Assembly (NCBI RefSeq): GCF_007995245.1 | Contig: NZ_VCBA01000006.1 | Location: forward strand, 186,001-250,000 | Reading direction: 5' to 3' | Origin: Tateyamaria sp. syn59 | GTDB taxonomy: Bacteria > Pseudomonadota > Alphaproteobacteria > Rhodobacterales > Rhodobacteraceae | Length of the DNA stretch: 64,000 nucleotides | Shown here: piece by piece, positions 50,594 through 59,443 of the stretch | How the letters are laid out: each line of letters starts with the position of its first letter | How positions within the stretch are numbered: position 1 is the first letter of the stretch | Notes under the pieces: model-generated | Seen by the model: only the letters and a program-made list of their open reading frames with translations | Told to the model about the DNA's origin: nothing | Database searches by the model: none | Translations under genes and position numbers: made by a program

Positions 50594-52261
50594 TCAGGTC
50601 CAGGCGACCTGGGCCGGGCGGAATTCGTAGGTGATGTGGTGTTCGCCCCCCACCAGACCTTCCTTGGTGTGGTTGGTCAGCGACCGCCAGTAGGGCTGGA
50701 TCGTGACGCCTGCGTCCTGGATCATCTTCTGGCCGATGGCCATCAGCTTGCGACGCTCTTCGACGTCCGCTGTGGCGAGGGCCTTGGTCAGGTTGGCGTC
50801 GAACTCGGGGCTGGACCAGCCAAACTCGTTCCATGCCTCGCCCGAACGGTAGGCCAACGCCCAGATCTGGACGCCCAGCGGGCGGTGGTTCCAGTTGGTG
50901 GAGCTGAACGGGTATTTCGCCCAGTCGTTCCAGAAGGTCGAGCCGGGCAGGACCGTCCGTTTGACGTTGATGCCCGCGTCACGCAACTGGGCTGCGACCG
51001 CGTCGGTGGTGTCCTTGCGGTAGCCATCGTCGATCGAGATCAGCTCGTGTTCGAAATCGCCCATGCCGGCCTCGTCCATCAGGGCCTTGGCGCCTGCGGG
51101 ATCAACCTCCATGGGTGGCATTTCGGCATATTCGGGGTGGAACGGTGCGACGTGGTGGTTTTCGGCCACTTCGCCACGGCCACCGATGCCAAGTTCGAGC
51201 AGGATGGTGTTGTCGACGGCCATGGTGATGGCGCGGCGCACACGCTCGTCCTCGTAGGGGCGTTTGCCGTCGACTTCGGCCAGTTGGTTGGGCCGGATCA
51301 CGATGGTGGCCGCCGTCACGATGTCGTTCTGGACCATGCCATCAATGGCGGCAATCAGGTCAACAAAGTCACCGTCGACGGAGTAGGTCATGTCAACCTC
51401 GTCCGCTTCGACCGCAGCCATCCATGCGGCGGGGTCGGTGCCGTAGTCGATGTATTCGATCCGGTCGAGGTATGGGCCGCCATACACTTCGGTGCCCCAC
51501 CAGGTGTGGTCGGCGTTCTTGACCAGCACGCCCTTCACGCCCACTTCGAGCGATTCCGGCAGGTAGGGGCCAGTGCCGATCGGATTGCTGAGCGCGGTGT
51601 CCGCAGTGTAGCTGCTGTGCACGATGGCCGCAGGGTAGTCCGCCATGCCTGCGATCAGCGAGATGTCAGAAGCGGGCAGGTTCAGGCGCACGGTGTGCGT
51701 GTCCACCACTTCGATCCCACCTTCGATGGCCTTGTTGGTGTCGGCGTCGATCAGCGTGTTGAAACGACCCGCCATCGAGTTGCCTTCGAGGTCCTTGTCG
51801 CACCAGCCAGCGATGTTGCGGGCCACGTCCTCAGCAGTGAAGTCGTCGCCGTTGTTCCATTTGACGCCCTGACGCAGGTTCAGGGTGTAGACTGTGGCGT
51901 CGTCGTTGATTTCCCAGCTTTCCAGCAGCGCGGGCTGGAAGGTGCCGTCGTTTTCGTAGGTGACGAGGTACTCCAGCCAGCCGCGTGAGAAGTTGGCGAT
52001 CTGCGACCAGTCATAGGTGCGCGGATCCTTGAGCGCGCGGACCTCGGTCTGGTAGCGCAGTGTGCCGCCGTCGGCGTGGCCTGCGGCCTTGGCGGCGGGG
52101 GCGGTCATGCCCAGCATGCCGTAGGCAACGGCAGCGGTGGCGCCGAAGCTGCTGGCTGTCGCCAGGAACTCGCGGCGGTTGATGGGATCGGTGCCGACCT
52201 TGGCCGCTGAATCCACGATGGATTGCGGCAGCGGTTTGCCGGTACGGGTTGTGAATGTCAT
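50594..52261 (-). CDS. ABC transporter substrate-binding protein, peptide/nickel family, Tat-exported
   Basis: SBP_bac_5 family receptor of about 555 residues. The N-terminus carries a twin-arginine signal: [25 protein letters not shown] (RREFL) and a cleavage region ending KAAGHA. The mature part starts [35 protein letters not shown] and contains the conserved FTAEDV block. AGGAAG is 4 bases before the ATG at 52261. There are no permease or ATPase genes in this window; they may be distant. Adjacent amidohydrolase and RidA genes suggest that it imports a nitrogenous compound. Confidence 0.9.
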   Translation of the reverse strand: MTFTTRTGKPLPQSIVDSAAKVGTDPINRREFLATASSFGATAAVAYGMLGMTAPAAKAAGHADGGTLRYQTEVRALKDPRTYDWSQIANFSRGWLEYLVTYENDGTFQPALLESWEINDDATVYTLNLRQGVKWNNGDDFTAEDVARNIAGWCDKDLEGNSMAGRFNTLIDADTNKAIEGGIEVVDTHTVRLNLPASDISLIAGMADYPAAIVHSSYTADTALSNPIGTGPYLPESLEVGVKGVLVKNADHTWWGTEVYGGPYLDRIEYIDYGTDPAAWMAAVEADEVDMTYSVDGDFVDLIAAIDGMVQNDIVTAATIVIRPNQLAEVDGKRPYEDERVRRAITMAVDNTILLELGIGGRGEVAENHHVAPFHPEYAEMPPMEVDPAGAKALMDEAGMGDFEHELISIDDGYRKDTTDAVAAQLRDAGINVKRTVLPGSTFWNDWAKYPFSSTNWNHRPLGVQIWALAYRSGEAWNEFGWSSPEFDANLTKALATADVEERRKLMAIGQKMIQDAGVTIQPYWRSLTNHTKEGLVGGEHHITYEFRPAQVAWT

Positions 52262-52512
52262 GTTCTTCCTCTCTGTTGGCGTCGCAAACATGTGTTTGCG
52301 CCCTGTCGGTCAGGGTGAGTGCCCAACCGTTTCGGTGTTGCAGTTGACCTGCGTTTTTGTCGCCATCCCGTGGCGGGAGACGCCCGAAGTTCAAACGATC
52401 AGGCGCATGGCGTCAACCCCGTGGTCCGGAGTTGCAGGGATTTGAATACTGCATACGCGCCAGCATTTTTTGCGGGTTTGCGTCGTCTACTGGTTGAAAT
52501 GCGCCCTTTGGA

Positions 52513-53688
52513 TCAGGCCAGGTCCTCTGACGCCGGGCGCAGAGGGGCCCGCCCCGATACGAGGTCCGCCGTGTGCGTCACATTACAGGTCAACAGGTCG
52601 GTGAGTGCCGCACCATCAACCGTGCCGGGCGGTGCACCCAGCGCCGTTGCCGCATCCGTGGTGATGGCAGGCAGCCAGTCTGCCAGTGGCGAGTCGAGAT
52701 GCGCGGTCACGCAGGCCAGCGCGAGCGCCGCGCGCGGATCGTGGGCGCCGAGGGGGCAAAACGCGTCTGCCACGTTGTCCGATCCAATGACCACCGGCAC
52801 GCCAGCGGCGCGCAATTCGCGCAGCCGGGTGATCCCGCGCCGGTCCGGTGTGCCATCAGTGCGCCCTTGCAGGTAGAGATTTGTCACGGGCAGGGCGCAC
52901 ACCGTGATGCCCGCCCGCGCCAGCTTGTCCGCGATGCGGGTGACATCGTCTGGGCTGCGGTCCATCAGGCTGACGCAATGTCCGCACAGGATCGGGCGGT
53001 CGAAGCCGGTATCCAATGCGATGTCGGCGATCATTTCTAGCCCGTTCAGGTCGCCAAGCCCCTCGTCCACGTGAAAGTCAAGCATCAGGTCATGCGACTG
53101 AGCGGTCGCGAAGATGGCCTTTAGCCCGGCATGCGTGCGCGGGTCGTCATACACGAAGGCGCCTGCGACACCATCGGTCAGGCGCAGCACGTCACCGACT
53201 GTTTGTGCAAATTCCGGGTAGCTCCACAGCTCGATCCCCGTCAAAGCGGCGAGCTGCAGCCCCGAGTGATCCTCGGCCAGTTCGACCAGAACGGACCACG
53301 CAAGCGGCGGAGCCGGTTCGTTGCCCCAGTCCACATGGCTGCGGATCAGGATGCATCCATTGCTGTGTGCTTCCGCCAGCCCCTTGGCGGCGCGGTGGCG
53401 CAAGTCGTCTTCGTCCCAGTGGTTCTTGTCCGCGTGCTGCCGCGCGATGGCCTCATGCAGGTTGCCGCCGACCTGACCAAGTCGGTGGATCGTATGACAT
53501 TTATCGAGGTGGCAATGCGGCTCGACAAGCCGGGGCAGGACCATGCGTTCGGGCGCGCCCGTCGGTGGCGCCAGTCCTATCAGTCGGCCGTTCTCGATGA
53601 CAGCGCTGCCATGCAGGCAGTCATCATGTACTGTGCCGCCAAAGGATGCAGGTGCCGCGACAAGAGTTTGCGGGACAAGGACGTTCAT
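52513..53688 (-). CDS. Amidohydrolase family protein, cytosine deaminase-like
   Basis: 391 residues of the metal-dependent amidohydrolase superfamily. EPHCHLDK gives the first two histidines, LDFHVDEG the His/Asp pair of CodA-like enzymes, ILCGHCVSL another His, and IGSDNVADAFCP the catalytic Asp. The HxD pattern and GSDN are shared by cytosine deaminase and related N-ring deaminases. It follows the solute-binding gene region by 251 bases and diverges from a RidA-type gene. Substrate could be a cyclic amidine or pyrimidine; not certain. Confidence 0.82.
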   Translation of the reverse strand: MNVLVPQTLVAAPASFGGTVHDDCLHGSAVIENGRLIGLAPPTGAPERMVLPRLVEPHCHLDKCHTIHRLGQVGGNLHEAIARQHADKNHWDEDDLRHRAAKGLAEAHSNGCILIRSHVDWGNEPAPPLAWSVLVELAEDHSGLQLAALTGIELWSYPEFAQTVGDVLRLTDGVAGAFVYDDPRTHAGLKAIFATAQSHDLMLDFHVDEGLGDLNGLEMIADIALDTGFDRPILCGHCVSLMDRSPDDVTRIADKLARAGITVCALPVTNLYLQGRTDGTPDRRGITRLRELRAAGVPVVIGSDNVADAFCPLGAHDPRAALALACVTAHLDSPLADWLPAITTDAATALGAPPGTVDGAALTDLLTCNVTHTADLVSGRAPLRPASEDLA

Positions 53689-53894
53689 TTACTCTGCCGT
53701 GTCCGTGCGTTGTTGCAGACACGTGTGGCTATATCTGGATCCGCGTAATCGCGCAGGTGCAAGAGCCGCATGTCCATAAGCCTCCCCTCCCTCTGGCATG
53801 GAAGTGGATGTCAGCCGCCCTTGAGACAAAAATCCGCACCAGCACTATGGAAGGAGGGTTTCAAATTTCATGTGCACACGCAAGAGTGGAGGGT

Positions 53895-54284
53895 ATGCAG
53901 TCTCTCGCGCCACCCTCCATCGCACCGCCCTTCGCCCGTTACTCACATGGGGTCGAAGTGCCCGCTGGATGGCGGATGGTGCGCACGTCCGGGCAGTTGG
54001 GGTTGGCCGGTGATGGCACTGTCCCCGCGGGGACACGCGCGCAGGCCGACATCTGTTTTGCAAACATCGCCGCCATTCTGGCCGAGGCGGGCATGGGCGC
54101 GCAGGATGTGTGTCATGTCAGCGCCTATGTCACCGACCGCAGCCATATGGCTGGATACATGGAGGCGCGGGATGCGTTTCTGGCGGGGCGCGAGGTGTTG
54201 CCCAGTTCGACGCTGATGATCGTGTCGGGCTTTACCCGCCCCGAGTTCACCGTCGAGGTCGAGGTGTGGGCCGCCGCCCCCTAG
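53895..54284 (+). CDS. RidA family protein
   Basis: 129 residues. N-terminal APPFARYSHGVEVPAG, then VRTSGQLGLAGDGTVPAGTRAQADICFANIAAILAEAGM, VCHVSAYVTDR and a final ..STLMIVSGFTRPEFTVEVEVWAAAP with the family C-terminal beta strand. Likely an imine/enamine deaminase or catabolic relative, matching the divergent amidohydrolase. The ATG at 53895 is preceded by GGAGGG but with only 1-2 bases spacing; an in-frame ATG at 53847 is possible. Overlaps the end of the small membrane-protein gene by four bases (convergent). Confidence 0.85.
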   Translation: MQSLAPPSIAPPFARYSHGVEVPAGWRMVRTSGQLGLAGDGTVPAGTRAQADICFANIAAILAEAGMGAQDVCHVSAYVTDRSHMAGYMEARDAFLAGREVLPSSTLMIVSGFTRPEFTVEVEVWAAAP

Positions 54285-54505
54285 CCGTGATCGCGGCGGA
54301 GCAGTTTCCAGATTGTCCACGCGAACGTGCCGCCGAAGAAGATCGCGGCGAGGCCGATGGCTTCCCATCCGGCCGGTCCCTGCGGCATGCCGCGGAAGAT
54401 CAGCGCCCCGGTCAGCATGGCGAGGCCAGCGACTGAGAACCAGAAGCGGAACATCAGGTCGCTGCGGGTAGGCCCGAATTTGTTGGGCGTTTGTTTGTTG
54501 GACAT
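54281..54505 (-). CDS. Small membrane protein of unknown function
   Basis: 74 residues: a polar N-terminus of about 15 residues, two hydrophobic helices (about 19-38 and 46-64) separated by a short RGMPQGPAG loop, and a basic tail. No recognised family. It is downstream of fahA by 73 bases, which contain a hairpin repeat, so it may be read from the hmgA-fahA transcript. It converges on the RidA gene. Confidence 0.6.
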   Translation of the reverse strand: MSNKQTPNKFGPTRSDLMFRFWFSVAGLAMLTGALIFRGMPQGPAGWEAIGLAAIFFGGTFAWTIWKLLRRDHG

Positions 54506-54530
54506 GTTGGTGCGCCTTGTACCTGTTGGA

Positions 54531-54547
54531 CTGGGGCTCTGCCCCAG
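54531..54547. repeat. Copy 2 of the GGGGCTCTGCCCC hairpin repeat
   Basis: CTGGGGC-tct-GCCCCAG, a perfect 7-bp stem with a 3-base loop, in the gap downstream of fahA. Sixteen bases are identical to 31514-31529. It may serve as a terminator for the minus-strand operon, though no T run follows. Confidence 0.6.
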
Positions 54548-54578
54548 ACCCTGGGATTTTCTGGAAACAGGGAAGACG

Positions 54579-55835
54579 TTAGCGTTTGTACGGGTTTTTC
54601 AAGGCGGGGCGTATGGTTCCGGCGCAGGTGCCAAATCCGATGCGGTAGCGGTCGCCCTTTGCGTGGCCAGCAAGCGTGAGCGTGTCGCCGTCTTCGAGGA
54701 AGGTGCGTGTTTCGCCTGTGTCGAGCGTGATGGGGTCCTTGCCGCCCCAACTGAGTTCCAGAAGGCTGCCGCGTTCTGGCCTTGTTGCGCCGGAGATGGT
54801 GCCGGAGCCCAGAAGATCGCCGACGTTCATCGGGCAGCCCGAGGTGCTGTGGTGCGCCAGTTGCTGGGCGGCAGAGTAGTACATCTCGCGGTAGTTGGTG
54901 CGGGTGATTGTGGTGGCGTCCTTGCCTGCCGGTGCAAGGGTGGCCGTCAGGTCGATGTCGTAGAGCATCGGGCCGGTGTCCTTGAGGTGGTCGAGCAGTT
55001 CGACCTCGCGTTTTGGCGTTGAGGTGCGGAAAGGCTCAAGCGCGGCCTTGGTCACGATCCACGGGCTGACCGAGGTGGCGGTGGCTTTGGCCTGGAACGG
55101 GCCGAGCGGCTGGTATTCCCACGCTTGAATGTCGCGCGCGGACCAGTCGTTGAGGAGGACGTAGCCGAAGATCGCGGCGTCGGCCTGATCTACCGTCAGG
55201 GGGCCGTCTGACGCCATGCCGACGATGGCGCCCATCTCAAGCTCCATGTCGAAGCGGCGGGAGGGCAAGAAGGCGGGTATGTCGTGATCGGGTGATTTGA
55301 GTTGGCCCCATGGGCGGCGGATGTCGGTGCCGGAGACCACGACGGACGAGGCGCGGCCGTTGTAGCCGATGGGCATGTGCAACCAGTTGGGCGGCAGCGC
55401 GTTTTCGGGGCCGCGGAACATGGTGCCGACATTGGTGGCGTGGTGGCGGCCTGCGTAGAAGTCGGTGAATTCGGAGACGACGAACGGCATGTGCATCGTG
55501 GCGTCGGCCATAGGGACGAGAAGCGGTTCTATGAGCGCCTGATCCTTGGAGCCTTTCTTCAGCAGGGCGGTCAGGCGGTTGCGCAGGGCGGTCCAGACGG
55601 CGGGGCCTTGCTCCATTAGGTCGTTCCAGAAGGGCAGTTCGAACAGCGGTTCGTCGGTGAGGTCGATGATGCCCTGCGCCTCTGCGGTGGTGACGTCGAG
55701 GATCATGTCGCCGATAGCGACTCCGCAGCGCGGACCGAGCGTGTCGGTGGAAAACACGCCGTAGGGCAGGTTGTTGAGGGGGAAGTCGGTGTCGGGGCTG
55801 TTGGCGCTGTCGAGCCAGGCGGGCGTGAGGGGCAT
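54579..55835 (-). CDS. fahA: Fumarylacetoacetase
   Basis: Last step of tyrosine/homogentisate catabolism, cleaving fumarylacetoacetate to fumarate and acetoacetate. 418 residues, the usual length for the two-domain enzyme: SH3-like N-terminal domain and catalytic domain with FTDFYAGRHHATNVGTMFR (metal and catalytic His), FDMELEMGAIVG, LLNDWSARDIQAWEYQPLGPF and SGTISG. Ligands Asp and Glu and the catalytic His-Glu pair are visible. Preceded by two small membrane-protein genes and hmgA on the same strand. Confidence 0.94.
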   Translation of the reverse strand: MPLTPAWLDSANSPDTDFPLNNLPYGVFSTDTLGPRCGVAIGDMILDVTTAEAQGIIDLTDEPLFELPFWNDLMEQGPAVWTALRNRLTALLKKGSKDQALIEPLLVPMADATMHMPFVVSEFTDFYAGRHHATNVGTMFRGPENALPPNWLHMPIGYNGRASSVVVSGTDIRRPWGQLKSPDHDIPAFLPSRRFDMELEMGAIVGMASDGPLTVDQADAAIFGYVLLNDWSARDIQAWEYQPLGPFQAKATATSVSPWIVTKAALEPFRTSTPKREVELLDHLKDTGPMLYDIDLTATLAPAGKDATTITRTNYREMYYSAAQQLAHHSTSGCPMNVGDLLGSGTISGATRPERGSLLELSWGGKDPITLDTGETRTFLEDGDTLTLAGHAKGDRYRIGFGTCAGTIRPALKNPYKR

Positions 55836-55853
55836 TTGGTCTTTCTTCGGTCT

Positions 55854-56027
55854 TCAAAACCACCCATTGCCGTGGGTGGGCGGGTCTTCTCCCGGCTGTA
55901 TCTTGCGGTTGTCCGCGGGATGGTTACGCCACTGGCGGATGATGGTGGGCAGTTGCCAAACTGTGAATACACTCAGGGCAATTAATAGCCAGCCGACCCA
56001 TGAAATGGAGGAGATGAACTCCGTCAC
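55854..56027 (-). CDS. 57-residue membrane protein in the hmgA-fahA operon
   Basis: GTG start at 56027 overlaps the stop of the preceding small gene (GTGA). One hydrophobic helix spans about residues 8-30 (SWVGWLLIALSVFTVWQLPTII), followed by a polar tail ending in a Gly-Asn-Gly-Trp-Phe terminus. 18 bases separate its stop from fahA. No family recognised. Overlap and orientation make it a real member of the operon more likely than not. Confidence 0.6.
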   Translation of the reverse strand: MTEFISSISWVGWLLIALSVFTVWQLPTIIRQWRNHPADNRKIQPGEDPPTHGNGWF

Positions 56028-56200
56028 GTCTTGTCTGTGCGGTGCCACTGCCCGCGCTCGGCCCCGCGTAGGTCGTGGCCTGGCCCCTTGCCGTAGCGGT
56101 CGGGGCGGTTTTGGACGAATTTCTGCCACCAACCCCAGAGGATGAAGCCCAGCACAAAGACGATAAACGCGCCCATGAGGTATCCGAGATATTCCATCAT
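56024..56200 (-). CDS. 58-residue membrane protein in the hmgA-fahA operon
   Basis: ATG at 56200 overlaps the hmgA stop (ATGA). Residues about 4-26 form a hydrophobic helix ([22 protein letters not shown]), followed by a basic/aromatic tail with [15 protein letters not shown]. Its stop overlaps the next small gene by four bases, giving a coupled chain hmgA - 58 aa - 57 aa. No family recognised; perhaps an accessory to membrane association or transport of homogentisate-pathway intermediates. Confidence 0.6.
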   Translation of the reverse strand: MMEYLGYLMGAFIVFVLGFILWGWWQKFVQNRPDRYGKGPGHDLRGAERGQWHRTDKT

Positions 56201-57552
56201 TTCTTGCCCGGGCTCCCGTCGAATTTCTTTTCGATGTCTGTCCAGCAGTCGATGTAATCGTCCTGCAGCGGCGCTTCCTGAGCCGCGAATTGTGTCAGGT
56301 GCTGCGGGAAACGGGTTTCGAACATGAACGACATGGTGTTGTCGAGTTTCTGCGGGTGTAGGTCAGCGTTCGAGGCCCCCTCGAATGCGGTTTTGTCCGG
56401 CCCGTGCGGCAGCATCATGTTGTGCAAGCTCATCCCGCCCGGCACGAAGCCTTTGGGCTTCGCGTCGTACTGGCCGTAAATATTGCCCATCAGCTCTGAC
56501 ATGATGTTCTTGTGATACCATGGCGGGCGGAACGTGTCTTCGGCCACCATCCAGCGTTCGCGGAACAGCACGAAGTCGATATTGGCCACGCCCGGCTGGC
56601 CCGAGGGGGCTGTGAGCACTGTAAATATGGATGGATCGGGGTGGTCGAAGAGGATCGCACCCACCGGGCAGTAGGTCTTCAGGTCGTATTTCAGCGGCGC
56701 ATAGTTGCCGTGCCATGCCACCACATCCAGCGGGGAATGGCCGATTTCGGTCTCGTGGAACTGGCCGCACCATTTGATGGTGAGGGTTGAGGGCGCCTCG
56801 CGGTCCTCAAAGGCGGCGACGGGGGCTTTGAAATCGCGCGGATTCGCCATGCAGTTGGCGCCGATGGGGCCGCGCCCGGGCAGTTCGAACTTGGCGCCAT
56901 AGTTTTCGCAGACAAAGCCGCGGCAGGGGCCTTCGAGCACCTCGACGCGGTAGACGAGGCCGCGGGGCAGGATTGCGATCTCTTGCGGTTCCACGTCGAT
57001 GATGCCGAGCTCTGTGCAGAAGCGCAGCCGTCCCTCCTGCGGGACCACCAGCATCTCGCTGTCGGCGGAGTAGAAATAGGCATCCTGCATGGAGGTGGTG
57101 ACGAGGTAGATATGGCTGGCCATGCCCACCTGGGTGTTCACGTCCCCTGCTGTGGTCATGGTGCGCATACCCGTCAGCCAGGTCAGGTCCTGATCGGTGT
57201 GGGGCACTGGATCCCAGCGATATTGGCCCAGGCTTGTGACGCCCTGCGGGATGTGCGGCGCGGAGTGCCAATAGGGCAGGTCGATGCGGGCGTAGCGCCC
57301 CGAATGCTTCACCGAGGGGCGGATGCGGTAGCACCATGTGCGTTCGGGCCGCACATCGGTGAAGGCCGTACCGCTCAGTTGCTCGCCATAAAGGCCATAG
57401 TTGCACTTCTGTGGCGAGTTCATGCCCTCGGGCACCGCGCCCGGCAGCGCCTCGGTCTCAAAATCGTTGCCGAAGCCGGGCATGTACCCTTCGGTGATGC
57501 CTGCACCTGATGGCGCCTGGATCATGGAGTGCGGAGCGGACTGGCGGTTCAT
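56197..57552 (-). CDS. hmgA: Homogentisate 1,2-dioxygenase
   Basis: Fe(II) ring-cleaving dioxygenase opening homogentisate to maleylacetoacetate. 451 residues. Visible family blocks: [27 protein letters not shown] at the N-terminus, and in the cupin core [11 protein letters not shown] with an iron-ligand His, [14 protein letters not shown], and [13 protein letters not shown] with further His residues. GGAGG lies 5 bases upstream of the ATG at 57552. It is divergent from a MarR regulator across a short region containing a palindrome; the isomerase gene (maleylacetoacetate) is not visible nearby. Confidence 0.95.
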   Translation of the reverse strand: MNRQSAPHSMIQAPSGAGITEGYMPGFGNDFETEALPGAVPEGMNSPQKCNYGLYGEQLSGTAFTDVRPERTWCYRIRPSVKHSGRYARIDLPYWHSAPHIPQGVTSLGQYRWDPVPHTDQDLTWLTGMRTMTTAGDVNTQVGMASHIYLVTTSMQDAYFYSADSEMLVVPQEGRLRFCTELGIIDVEPQEIAILPRGLVYRVEVLEGPCRGFVCENYGAKFELPGRGPIGANCMANPRDFKAPVAAFEDREAPSTLTIKWCGQFHETEIGHSPLDVVAWHGNYAPLKYDLKTYCPVGAILFDHPDPSIFTVLTAPSGQPGVANIDFVLFRERWMVAEDTFRPPWYHKNIMSELMGNIYGQYDAKPKGFVPGGMSLHNMMLPHGPDKTAFEGASNADLHPQKLDNTMSFMFETRFPQHLTQFAAQEAPLQDDYIDCWTDIEKKFDGSPGKK

Positions 57553-57587
57553 GGACACCTCCCTTGCGGAATTGGTCACACATGTAA

Positions 57588-57605
57588 TAGTTGGAATTGT
57601 AACTA
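57588..57605. promoter_or_regulatory. Candidate MarR operator between hmgA and its divergent regulator
   Basis: TAGTT-ggaattgt-AACTA (18 bases) is an inverted repeat of the length and AT content typical of MarR sites. It lies 36 bases from the hmgA ATG and 9 bases before the regulator ATG, so one site could control both directions. Confidence 0.55.
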
Positions 57606-57613
57606 ACAAGCGG

Positions 57614-58057
57614 ATGCCAATGGTTAAGAGCGATGATTTCGATGTGCGGCAGTTCCTGCCCTATTTGCTGAACCAGGCGGCGGAGGCGTCGAGCCTGGAG
57701 TTTCAGAAAGTCTACAAGGACAAGTACGGGATGCTGCGCAACGAGTGGCGCGTTCTGTTCCATCTCGGCATTTACGGGCAGATGACGGCCAGCGGCATCG
57801 GCGCGCGGTCGCAGATGCACAAGACCAAGATCAGCCGCGCCGTGCAGCGGCTGGCGGAGCGGCGCTATCTGACGCGCACACGGGCCGAGGTGGACCGGCG
57901 TGTCGAATACCTGACGCTGACCTCTGCAGGGCAGCGCGTGTATCAGGATCTCAAGGCGACAGCCGCAGAATACGACACAGCCCTGACCGACGGCATGTCA
58001 CGGCAAGAGGCTGCGTTGCTGCGCACGATGTTGGAGCGGCTGGCTGCTAGGCCGTGA
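57614..58057 (+). CDS. MarR family transcriptional regulator
   Basis: 147 residues of MarR fold: dimer helices at both ends and a winged helix at about 45-110 with [64 protein letters not shown], the wing containing the conserved DRR. Divergent from hmgA, with a palindrome in the gap, it is probably the repressor of the hmgA operon, sensing homogentisate or a related aromatic acid. It overlaps the end of the next gene by 11 bases (convergent). Confidence 0.87.
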   Translation: MPMVKSDDFDVRQFLPYLLNQAAEASSLEFQKVYKDKYGMLRNEWRVLFHLGIYGQMTASGIGARSQMHKTKISRAVQRLAERRYLTRTRAEVDRRVEYLTLTSAGQRVYQDLKATAAEYDTALTDGMSRQEAALLRTMLERLAARP

Positions 58058-58367
58058 CCGACCGGACCAGCGCGAAACTGTCGGCTTCGACCCGTTCGGG
58101 ACGCTGCTGTGCAATCGTATCGGCAAGCTCGGGCTGGCGAGGATGGTGCAGGAAGCTGTCAAAAGCCGTCTGATCCCGCCATTGCGCGTAGTTGATGACG
58201 TGCAAGCCACTTCCGGACACGTGGAAATTCGACGACAGGAAGCCATCACACCCGCTGATCCAGCCATCGAGATGTTCGAAGATGGCCTGCATCAGTGGTT
58301 CAGCCCGTCCTTCTGTCACGCGAAAGCGTATGATCTGGATGAACGGATCAGGGGAGAGTTCTGGCAT
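58047..58367 (-). CDS. Antibiotic biosynthesis monooxygenase (ABM) domain protein
   Basis: 106 residues with the dimeric alpha/beta ferredoxin-like ABM fold: FIQIIRFRVTEGRAEPLMQAIFEHLDGWISGCDGFLSSNFHVSGSGLHVINYAQWRDQTAFDSF pattern, typical of small heme- or quinone-related monooxygenases of unknown substrate. ATG at 58367 is preferred over a TTG at 58382. It is convergent with the MarR gene and follows mipZ in the opposite order on the same strand. A role in tyrosine catabolism is only positional. Confidence 0.8.
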   Translation of the reverse strand: MPELSPDPFIQIIRFRVTEGRAEPLMQAIFEHLDGWISGCDGFLSSNFHVSGSGLHVINYAQWRDQTAFDSFLHHPRQPELADTIAQQRPERVEADSFALVRSVTA

Positions 58368-58420
58368 GGTCAGTTCCGGCAATGAATTCTAAGCAATGCC
58401 GGTAGTTTAACGTGCCTGTC

Positions 58421-59230
58421 CTAGAAGTCGACCTCGACCTCGGGGAGATTGAGCGCCTTGATCAAATCCCGCAGTTCCTGCCGTGCGGCCACGTTCGAGA
58501 TGTTGAGTTGCTTGACCCCGATATCCTTGAGATCCAGCAGGGTCAGGCCGCGCGGGAACAGTTCGCGAAAGATCACGCGCTCGGAAAACCCAGGTGCGAT
58601 GCGGAAACCGATGCGCTGGGCAAGCATCTTGATCGCGCGCTCCATCTTTTCCTTGTTGACCATGCGTTGTGCGCCCATGCGGTTGCGCAGCACGATCCAG
58701 TCGATAGGTTTCAGACCGGCCTGCGCGCGCAGTTGGCGGGCATTCCAGACCATTTCCGAATAGACGGACGGCCCGAGGATCTTTTCGCCCGAGGCGTCGA
58801 TCCGCGCCAGCAGGTCGAAGTCGACAAAGCTGTCGTTGAGCGGCGTGATCAGGGTGTCGGCCAGCGAGTGTGCCACCTGGCTGAGCCGGGTGTGCGAGCC
58901 GGGGCAGTCGATCAGGATGAAGTCGTTGTCGGGCTCTAGCGTTGCGACCGCTGCCGACAGCCGGTGGTCATAGATGTTTTCACCCGGTTTGAGGTCGGCT
59001 GCGTCAATCTCAGGCAGGTCATGCACGTCCGGCGACGGCAGATCGAGTTCGGTCGAGGCAAGGAATGATGCCCGATTCTCGACATACCGTCCGAAAGTGC
59101 GTTGCCGCAGGTCCAGATCCAGCGCGCTGACCTTTTTTCCGGCCCGCGCAAGGGCCGTGGCCACGTGCATCGAGACGGTCGATTTGCCGGCCCCGCCCTT
59201 TTCGTTGCCGACCACGATGATATGCGCCAT
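58421..59230 (-). CDS. mipZ: Division-plane positioning ATPase MipZ
   Basis: ParA/MinD-type ATPase that forms gradients from the poles to restrict FtsZ assembly. 269 residues. Deviant Walker A NEKGGAGKST (residues 9-18), LDLDLRQRTFGRYVENR (switch I with Arg), IDCPGSHTRLSQ (switch II) and a long C-terminal ..DWIVLRNRMGAQRMVNKEKMERAI helix, all as in Caulobacter MipZ. Divergent from edd across 213 bases. Alphaproteobacterial marker. Confidence 0.93.
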   Translation of the reverse strand: MAHIIVVGNEKGGAGKSTVSMHVATALARAGKKVSALDLDLRQRTFGRYVENRASFLASTELDLPSPDVHDLPEIDAADLKPGENIYDHRLSAAVATLEPDNDFILIDCPGSHTRLSQVAHSLADTLITPLNDSFVDFDLLARIDASGEKILGPSVYSEMVWNARQLRAQAGLKPIDWIVLRNRMGAQRMVNKEKMERAIKMLAQRIGFRIAPGFSERVIFRELFPRGLTLLDLKDIGVKQLNISNVAARQELRDLIKALNLPEVEVDF

Positions 59231-59268
59231 GACTGCCCCCTAACCGCACATCCGCTTTGCGAATTTTG

Positions 59269-59288
59269 CGCTACTATATGTAGTGGCG
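59269..59288. promoter_or_regulatory. Palindrome upstream of mipZ and edd
   Basis: CGCTACTA-tatg-TAGTGGCG, 8-bp arms with one G-T. The centre ACTATATGTAGT resembles an NrdR-type box, but only one copy is present and neither neighbour is a known NrdR target. Regulator not identified. Confidence 0.4.
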
Positions 59289-59443
59289 AGAGGCTTTGAA
59301 AGCGGGCGACGCAACTTTCCTGCGGCGACGTGGCGCGGATGTCGCGTTGCCTTTCTGTTAGCGCTATCATACACGGTGATCGAACGCGGGCACTCGCCGC
59401 GCCTATATGTCTATGGAACGAAGTGAGGAACGAGGAGAGCGAT

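Noticed and set aside
53646-53894. Long N-terminal extension of the RidA-type protein
   Set aside because: The extension has no conserved features and would run through the divergent promoter region; RidA proteins normally start near the APPFARY segment.
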